Of a DNA stretch of 64,000 nt, positions 57,920 to 64,000 are shown piece by piece; position 1 is the first letter of the stretch; the number at the start of each line of letters is the position of its first letter. The stretch comes from Diphasiastrum complanatum. Its lineage: Eukaryota > Streptophyta > Lycopodiopsida > Lycopodiales > Lycopodiaceae. The notes beneath the pieces were generated by a model. That model saw nothing but the letters and a program-made list of their open reading frames with translations, was not told the origin of the DNA and ran no database searches. The translations under genes and the position numbers were made by a program. Where the stretch lies: positions 77,317,030-77,381,029 of the forward strand of contig CM055095.1 of the NCBI GenBank assembly GCA_029204225.1. Reading direction: 5' to 3'.

Positions 57920-58378
57920 TGACATTCTTTGGACTTTTTGCATACACCGACAAAAATCCCTACCTGTGAAAGAAATTCTCCCAGCTCCCACATTTTCTGA
58001 AAACATCACCTCTAAAGTCTAATAACCAAGAAGGTTGATTTCAAATTTGATGGGCCAATTCTGCAATTGGATTGGAAAAAGGAGTGAAAAATAGATGGGA
58101 AGGTATGACTCTCTCTCTCTCTCTCTCTCTCTCTGGTTGAACGGATACCTGAAAGATCCCATGGTAATTCGCATCTGTGCAGATCCACATCTGTTCCTTT
58201 GCCAATGAAAAGTTTTTAGAAATCCAAGCAATCTCTTGGCACAAGAGAGTATGTTATCTGGCTCGAGAAACCGCAACTACAAAACTAGATAATATATCTC
58301 ACACTTGTTTTATATTTTAGCTATCTCTCTGAAACATTGGCATAATCAACGTGTAGACGGTTTGCAAGGTCTTCAACA

Positions 58379-58537
58379 GCACATGCTCAGGCAGCTCATG
58401 AATATAACTCAAGACAAACAGTAGACGTTCAGGTAGCTCATGATAACCCAAGAAAAACAGTAGACGTTTAGGTAGCTTATGATAACCCAAGACAAACAGT
58501 ACATGTTCAGGCAGCTCAAGATAACCCAAAGCAAACA
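58379..58537. repeat. 39-42 bp minisatellite, four units
   Basis: Units start near 58379, 58421, 58460 and 58499, with GTAGACGTTCAGGTAGCTC-like cores. Unit lengths are multiples of three. On the minus strand they keep a frame open (58556-58317) with a 13-residue repeat close to LGYHELPERLLFV. The region has no counterpart in the intact NAC locus. Coding is doubtful. Confidence 0.8.
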
Positions 58538-58864
58538 GTCTGAACTTTGGCAACACCGAATAGCAAATTCATTTGATATGGAGCTCGATTTAAAGAGAAA
58601 AATAGACCAAGTACGTAGCTTCTTTTAATCCTGTGATTAAAAGAGCCTTGTCCATGAGCATATCTGCTGTTTGAAATAATTTGAAGCTTCTAGGGAGTGA
58701 AGGAAAAGCAGAAAAGAAAGTTCGCTTGCTGCTGCTTCCCATCACCATTTTCTTTCCTTGTTGGGAATCGTGTGATGGGAATCATGTGAGAGGAGGCAAA
58801 TCTATGAAAGGTGGTTGATACTTGAAAGCATAAAGTTTAGAGGATGACATCGTATACACCTCCC

Positions 58865-58866
<2 letters not shown>

Positions 58867-58952
<86 letters not shown>

Positions 58953-58953
58953 G
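58867..58953. repeat. GA microsatellite, about 43 units
   Basis: A nearly pure GA run with one GACA interruption, in the upstream flank of the NAC pseudogene. Confidence 0.95.
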
Positions 58954-59209
58954 AATGTACGCTGTGATGTACAAAATGCGAATCCGGCAATGTGATTGGT
59001 GATAAATGTGTAGGGTTTTTGACAATGTTTGGCCAGCCGTGTTAGAGACAAGCACGTTGCAGCTTTCTACTTTGAAGAATCAATCAAGGGAGTAACAGTT
59101 GGTGCTATATCAACACCACATGAGATGTAAGAATTTGGCATTTTTTATAGTTATTTTTCTAAAGTGTTGAATTTTGGCTCAAAAATGTTTTAAGCATTAA
59201 GGTGATGAG

Positions 59210-60020
59210 ATCCTAGCAATTGGATCTAGATATGGAGGCATTTTCAGGTTAGATTTACAAGAGAATGCAAGTACTTGTGATTTTGCATTGATGACTTGTG
59301 TTTCCAAGGAGGAAGTATGGCATAGGAGGTTGCATGTTTCCAATTTCATATCTATGTCATCAATATTCAAAGAGATCAAGCCAAGAGTGGCTTATTCTAT
59401 GGCAAAATCACATATGGATCCATATTTGATGTCTTCTACCAAGAGAAAACATCCTATGGAGTTGGAACACTCGGATGTTGATCTTTCTTTATCATTAAGC
59501 AAGGAAGGTGTCTCTTGCTTATCATTTACTATTGATGGTTTCACAAGTAACCAATGGCTATATCTTGTGTCTTCAAGTTTCATGGTGCATGTATATTTTC
59601 CATTATGCAAAGCTCTTTTGGAGTTATGGAGCTATTGGAAGGATTGCACTATATGGAGTCTTATTCAACTATAAGCCTAAGGTTGTCCACCTTAGTGTTC
59701 TTGAAGGTTATTGCTTTTCATGCGTTTTCTTGGAAGCAAGGAAGGATGGGGATCCAAGCTTATGGTTCATGGTTAGATGTTTATCCACCAAGGAAGGCTA
59801 CATAGCCTTTACACTCTCTATCTCAAAGGTGTTTGAGCATGGAGATGTTATTGAATTTGAAGATCTATTTTCTATCTTGGAAGGGGCCGAGAGCACAGTG
59901 TTTCTAATTGCATCAAAAATTCATTCTATGGAGAAAAGCCAACTTATGATGGGGTCGAGATTTGAGGAGGAGTATCCTCAACATGAATATCCAAGAAGAT
60001 CTTCATTGTACAAGGCCTGA
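59210..60020 (+). pseudogene. Copia Pol relic: pre-integrase and integrase C-terminal part
   Basis: The frame at 59288 reads KEEVWHRRLHVSNFISMSSI, the WHRRLGH pre-integrase motif. At 59660-59900 the reading is NYKPKVVHLSVLEGYCFSCV and STKEGYIAFTLSISKVFEHGDVI-like. This is the linker after the integrase core that normally reads KPKVDHLRVFGC and RDVIFEE. The integrase catalytic core between them is largely lost, and frames shift several times. Confidence 0.65.
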
Positions 60021-60845
60021 GTCCTTGTGGTTCTTATTTCATGGAAAAGAAAGGATAAGTGAAAGCGCTATTCATTCTATTCTACTCACCTATGGTTCTC
60101 TTTCTTTGATTGATGTTGTATCTTGCTTAGTTGAGATTTGCTTATCTCAAAGATCAAGTAAGATTATTCTAGTTTTGAATAAAGTCTTTAGTTTGGAACT
60201 AATTCTTGTCATTGGTGACCTGATTATGTTTCCAAAACATCTAGAAAGCAAGATATTGTATCATCATTTGTATGCTCTTAAATTGAGTAAGAGCAAGGAT
60301 GAGTTTAGTACTCATAGTTTGAAAAAAGAAGTTTTTTAATGTTTTGAAGCATATTGTGAATTTCTTTTGAGAGTAAGTGAAACATCCAATGAGGACACTT
60401 ACATCCTTAAGAAAGTATTTGGCCTCAATAAGATCAAGTTAGAGTATGATTTCAAGATTAGATCCATTTTGGATAGAGTTCATAGTCTTTGGACTAATGA
60501 AGCTAGCATGCTTAATCTTGAATATTGCTCATGCTATAATCTTGATCTATATGATCTTTGTGATTATGATGAGGCATGGAGGCCTCGGATTTTTCAGATT
60601 CTTATGCAGCCATCTTCATGCATGTGGAGTTTTAAAGTCCAAGATCGGGATCAAGCATGGAGGAGGCATATAAACATAGTGGCAGATTGTGGGAATATTT
60701 TTCAAAGGCATTTGGAAAAGATTTCTATCAAAGAGATCTTATCGTGGATTTGGTAAGCGTGCTGCTATGATGGATTCTTTGATAATCTTCACTTCAAATG
60801 CAAAACAAAGAATCCACACACACAAAGGACCTTCATCAACATCAG
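60021..60845 (+). pseudogene. Unrecognised coding-like stretch upstream of a Copia LTR
   Basis: Two long frames in succession (59962-60339 and 60367-60756) lack Copia reverse transcriptase motifs, although this is where reverse transcriptase and RNase H should be. The second has cysteine- and tryptophan-rich blocks such as LEYCSCYNLDLYDLCDYDEA and ASMLNLE. I do not recognise it. It may be a highly diverged or captured sequence, or simply old Pol read in a wrong frame. Confidence 0.3.
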
Positions 60846-60856
60846 ATAGATATATT

Positions 60857-61015
60857 TTAAGGAGGAGTGTGAAGAATTGTAAAACATATCTATCTTACAT
60901 ATGTTGGGCTCTACAGATGATCTGTGTGCCACCACAAGGCATGGTAAAGATCATTCACACTTTTTGTGTGGTTTCCCACACGTGTGAATTTGCTGGATTT
61001 TCATTAAAGAATACT
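60857..61015 (+). repeat. Copia polypurine tract and LTR fragment
   Basis: TTAAGGAGGAG (60857-60867) precedes TGTGAAGAATTGTAAAAC at 60868, the LTR start. CACACGTGTG occurs at 60977-60986. At about 61015 it gives way to a LINE relic, so the LTR is truncated. Confidence 0.6.
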
Positions 61016-61042
61016 ATAGCACACCACGTAGGGAGGGCGCAA

Positions 61043-61480
61043 TCAGATAACACCAAGTGATATGCAAAAGTAGACAACAGCAGAGAGGGGGAACATGGAT
61101 CCCTCAAAAACCAATTGATTCCCCACTATCCAGATCTTCCAAAGAACCGCTAGCCTGCACACATGCCAAAAGGTTAGAGAAGAGTTCTCCGTGATGTGGG
61201 AGTCGCGCCAGCAAAATGGCGTCAATCCCAAGAGGTAAGGTAGATCTTCAATGGCTAATGACACAGACAAACTCTGTCCACAGGTCCCTATTACAGTAAT
61301 AGAACAAATGCTCCATAGTTTCCTCCTCTAATTGAAAAAAAGATATCCTTATCATGGACAAGCAGATTGATAATAAAAAAGTTTGGTGTGGCATGAAAAA
61401 TAAACTTGTTCATCATACTCAAAACAATTGTGACCTCCTTAAACAATGAGAATGGAGAATCATCTCTCTCAATGATGGAG
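61043..61480 (-). pseudogene. LINE C-terminal (zf-RVT-like) relic
   Basis: On the minus strand it reads LVHDKDIFF, then EEETMEHLFYCN, the C-terminal zinc-binding region common to plant LINE-1 reverse transcriptase proteins. It ends with LAVLWKIWIVGNQLVFEG, close to the usual LLWHIWKERNRRVF. Frames shift and stops are present. No reverse transcriptase core lies next to it. Confidence 0.6.
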
Positions 61481-62285
61481 TTGTCCTTGGAAGATAATGA
61501 CCAAAATCACACACATAAATAACAAAATGTTGACAATAATGAATTCCATCTCAAAGGAAGTGAATATGACATGAAATGTACAAAACGCGATGACCAAAAA
61601 CAGAAGAAATAACATGGAGACCCATTTTTTCGATTTTTTTATATCTTTTAAAAAATACCCATATTTAAAATGCTTTAAATAAAGATATTTTAATGCTAGA
61701 AAAATGTTTTATTTTGCAAGAAAATTAGTCAAGCTACTAAAATATATATTTTTATTAATAACTGCAAATAGCTTACTTGAAATAGTAATACTATTCAAAA
61801 TAAAATCATTAGACACACAACCACTTAAATAACTAAAATACAAAAATTTGTTTATTTTAAAACAAAAGTTTTTAATTTTTTTTTTTAAATTTTAAGAGTT
61901 TTTTAAATTACAATTCTTGTATCAAGAAAAATATTTTATAAATTATGATAAAAATTGTAATCAATATTTAAAGCTTTACTTATATTTGAAATACCTATGT
62001 GTGTTCATTGAATATTTAAACGTTAAATGATTACAAATGAAATTATTTTCAAAAAGTTAATACAAAAACACAACAAAAAATTAAAATATTAAAAACCTGA
62101 CAGTTTGTTACAATTTTAGTTCTGCTAATATTCAGATCATTAAAAAACTACTAAATTTATCTTTTTAATACAAACAAACTTAAAAATATTAAATTAATCA
62201 AAAAGAATTCAATACACAGTATTTCAAGAAATATTAACGCAATTGTTTTCTAAAATAAAAGAGAGTTTATTACTCCCAGAAATCA
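61481..62285. other. AT-rich non-coding stretch
   Basis: About 0.8 kb of very AT-rich DNA without open frames. It lies downstream of the methyltransferase-like relic and may include its 3' untranslated region. Confidence 0.5.
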
Positions 62286-63115
62286 TCAAGGTTGTTTACA
62301 TCTTTCTCTTTTTCTTGAGGAGCCACTACCAACTAAATTAGAATCTAAATCTACTACAGCAACATGTCTGCCTTTCTGAATAGCACATGCGCTCATAGTG
62401 CCGCTACCGCGAAATAAGTCCAAAACCCAATCAGTTGGGTGAGAAAAAATATCAATTAAATGATTAATTAATTGTTGTGGCTTCTGGTAGGGACAAGCCA
62501 CGTAACCCGTCATTGGATTTTTTAGTTTTCTCGTCACGACTGGATATTGGAACAAGTTGCCAAAACTTGTCAGTCCGGAGGTGTTGTCATGAAGCATCGA
62601 GCGCTTGTCATCCAAAGAATAATAACCAATGGTTATATATTCTATTTCATTGCAAAGTCACGCTCCTCCTGAGTTTCTAACATTGGGCTTGTACCTAACA
62701 AACAACATTACAACTAAAATAAATTAAAAAAATTCAAGTTGTTTAAGTTAACATTATTGCTTATACTAAATTTAAAATAAAACTTTGAATTAAAATACGA
62801 ATTAATGGATTTCAATGAATTTGAAAGGGAAATCATCATTTAATAATTCCTTCATCTGAAATCCCTATGGTATGTCGGCAATGCAAAGTTTGTAAGGCCT
62901 TTTCTCTTAGAATTTTGAAATTTCTCTGCAATCACCCTCCTCAACTCTGTAAAAGCATGGTTGATCATCAACATTTTTGGTCCTCCGCAATGGTATCACC
63001 CTGTGCTAGTCTTTCCCTGTCCTTTTTTTCTGCCTTCGCTTTCAAAATATGTCTTTTGAATTGCTCTGGAAGGACTTTGTTTTTTTTTTGGGGGGACTGA
63101 AAAAGAAGAAGCTAT
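62286..63115 (-). pseudogene. Beta-class DNA N4/N6 methyltransferase-like gene, C-terminal part
   Basis: Coding runs right to left. The final open frame (62615-62286) holds LTSFGNLFQYPVV, CPYQKPQQLINHLIDIFSHP and then WVLDLFRGSGTMSACAIQKG with VAVVDLD. This corresponds to motif X followed by motif I (DxFxGxG) at the C-terminal end. That order is typical of beta-class adenine-N6/cytosine-N4 DNA methyltransferases, where bacterial proteins read HPTQKP and DPFAGSGTT. Upstream pieces in other frames (EERDFAMK near 62650; INHAFTELRRVIAE and FQMKELLNDDFPFKFIEIH near 62960-62820; KAKAEKKDRERLAQGDTIAE near 63030) extend the same protein. The catalytic DPPY-type motif is not found. An intron acceptor TTTGTTAG lies at 62702. 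Several stops and shifts show that it is dead. Confidence 0.65.
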
Positions 63116-63312
63116 GCTTAGCATAGGAGATAAAACATAAGAAGACAAAGAAGAAGCTATGCTTAGCATAGGAGATAAAACACAAAAAGATCAAGAAGAA
63201 GCTATGCTAAGCATAGGAGACAAACCAAAAGGAGATAAAGAAAAAGCTATGCTTAGCATAGGAGATAAAACATAAAGAGATAAAGAAAAAGCTATGCTTA
63301 GCATGGGTGAAG
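63111..63312. repeat. 45 bp minisatellite, five units, each with a palindrome
   Basis: GCTATGC occurs at 63111, 63156, 63201, 63246 and 63291, exactly 45 bases apart. Each unit holds CTATGCTTAGCATAG (or the A variant), a palindrome with 7-base arms. The period is a multiple of three, so the frame is kept. On the minus strand the repeat encodes LSPMLSIAFSLS-type units; on the plus strand it encodes EAMLSIGDK-type units with two stops. Confidence 0.9.
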
Positions 63313-63451
63313 TAAATACCATGTCTCTAAACAAAATAAAAAATGGACTTAAAGCCTCGTTTCGACTGCTCAAAGGATAGAGCCTTTGGCACTCTTCGAA
63401 GTCCTGATAGTTTAACCCTGTCACAAGGGCTTCTTGAACTTTCATAAACAA
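63191..63451 (-). CDS. Unrecognised 86 aa frame ending in the minisatellite
   Basis: The frame starts MFMKVQEALVTGLNYQDFEE and ends in three 15-residue repeat units. The N-terminal 45 residues (ECQRLYPLSSRNEALSPFFI) look coding-like. It lies between a 5' exon (63590-63816) and the methyltransferase part on the same strand, so it may be a middle exon of that gene. I could not confirm splice sites. Confidence 0.3.
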   Translation of the reverse strand: MFMKVQEALVTGLNYQDFEECQRLYPLSSRNEALSPFFILFRDMVFTSPMLSIAFSLSLYVLSPMLSIAFSLSPFGLSPMLSIASS

Positions 63452-63589
63452 TTTATGTCTGCATTTAAAAAACTGTAATTGTTAGAAATCCTTCCAAATC
63501 TTGAGAATCTTTTCATAAAAAAGTGACTTGAAAATAAATATTCAAATCATGAATACTACATCTAAAATTCCTTCCCCATTTCTGCAAGG

Positions 63590-63816
63590 GAGAGTTGACC
63601 ATCTGCAACTCTAGAAAGAACACTTATTATTAGCTCTGACGAGCTAATCTCTTGCATGTTCTTCCACTACGATATTCCTATTTTTGTAGGGATTGGCTTC
63701 AAAGCTTGAGAGACGGCAACCTTTTTTTTTTTCCCTTCGAGGCACCCTGAACAGGTTGGCCTTTTATTTGAAAATTCTCCCACTTGTCAAAAAATTTATC
63801 GACAAGGGCCCATACC
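63590..63816 (-). pseudogene. Probable upstream exon of the methyltransferase-like gene
   Basis: After an acceptor TTTTAG at 63817 the minus strand reads VWALVDKFFDKWENFQIKGQ and PVQGASKGKKK. A run of 11 A shifts the frame. It then continues AVSQALKPIPTKIGIS, a stop, and WKNMQEISSSELIISVLSRV, ADGQLSLAEMGKEF. The lysine-rich linker and the following helical segment look like a protein-interaction or DNA-binding part. Family unknown. It is placed in this gene only by position and strand. Confidence 0.4.
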
Positions 63817-64000
63817 TAAAACCAAAAAAAAAATTAGTTATTTAGAAGCAATCTAAGGAATATTAAAATAAATTTCAAAATTTGAATCTGATACCATACA
63901 TTTTGAACAGAGCATGCCAAGCCAAGCATAAAAAAAAAATTACCTGGCCACTATGGAAAGCAAGTTGAAAATAAGTATCGTATTTTGTAAGGCTCTACGT

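Larger units (their letters stand above)
56990..58830 (-). pseudogene. NAC pseudogene (duplicate of the gene at 37548-38863)
   Basis: Coding runs right to left. Exon 1 survives as VDLHRCELPWDLSG with its GTATCC donor at 58150; the N-terminal [12 protein letters not shown] part is deleted. Exon 2 starts after a GGCAG acceptor at about 57825 (VSKRGEKNRYYSSL), is interrupted by a GC-rich insertion, then resumes at 57254 with [21 protein letters not shown] and [20 protein letters not shown]. Stops replace residues after SGT and after SNQSM. Exon 3 is not found. Because introns and upstream flank are also copied (58670-58830 matches 39490-39690), it arose by DNA duplication, not by retroposition. 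Confidence 0.88.

Noticed and set aside
58802-59055. Three overlapping frames rich in Ser-Leu repeats
   Set aside because: They are translations of the GA microsatellite at 58867-58953, which has no stops in any frame.
1-64000. CRISPR arrays, operons or tRNA/rRNA genes
   Set aside because: No regularly spaced direct repeats with unique spacers were seen; the sequence is a plant nuclear region. No tRNA cloverleaf was recognised by eye, but a covariance-model scan would be needed to exclude one.

Overview
This looks like nuclear DNA from a land plant with a large, retrotransposon-rich genome. It carries an intact NAC transcription factor gene, a plant-style spliced gene with a 5.7 kb intron, Copia elements primed from initiator tRNA-Met, chromodomain Ty3/gypsy elements, LINE remnants and many microsatellites. 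Long introns and heavily decayed nested LTR elements would fit a gymnosperm or an early-diverging angiosperm, but I cannot fix the lineage. All gene models are read by eye from phase-compatible splice sites. Family names come from motif recognition, not from a search.

Layout. 1-6960: two decayed plus-strand Ty3/gypsy elements; the second is split by a small minus-strand Copia element (2699-4905) that keeps both LTRs, its primer-binding site and its polypurine tract. 7344-15757: the 3' part of a spliced gene with seven phase-compatible exons. It ends in a domain that looks like a galactose-mutarotase-type sugar-enzyme beta-sandwich, and its large intron holds a gypsy element. 15758-19560: non-coding DNA with two fold-back elements and a Copia relic. 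19635-21238: an unknown decayed plus-strand gene. 22140-25110: a Copia element. 26698-32853: an unusual decayed cluster. A minus-strand gene fuses a divergent histone H3 to a Ulp1/C48-type cysteine protease. It is transcribed away from an unknown plus-strand gene across a 0.9 kb spacer with seven CACGTG boxes and about eight copies of a GCGC/CGATATC motif. Downstream are plus-strand genes, one with a ubiquitin-like segment.

32848-36577: LTR-element debris. 37548-38863: an intact three-exon NAC gene (356 residues). 40748-42681: an acidic protein relic and a piece of a large DNA-transposon-type transposase. 42920-44850: a gypsy element with an internal duplication that carries a 43 bp patch copied from the neighbouring transposase. 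44850-48251: AT-rich non-coding and LTR sequence. 48459-53910: gypsy, Copia and LINE pieces. 56990-58760: a broken copy of the NAC gene interrupted by a GC-rich insertion. 59210-61480: Copia and LINE pieces. 62286-63816: a decayed DNA N4/N6 methyltransferase-like gene with an adjacent 45 bp minisatellite.

The most interesting possibility is that the H3-protease fusion, its divergent partner, the ubiquitin-like gene, the transposase fragment, the methyltransferase and perhaps the unknown gene at 19.6 kb are dispersed relics of one large chromatin-themed mobile element. Later LTR insertions would have broken it up. The co-membership is inference; the individual domains are read from the sequence. 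All of these genes carry stops or frameshifts, so the system is dead here and intact copies would have to be sought elsewhere in the genome.
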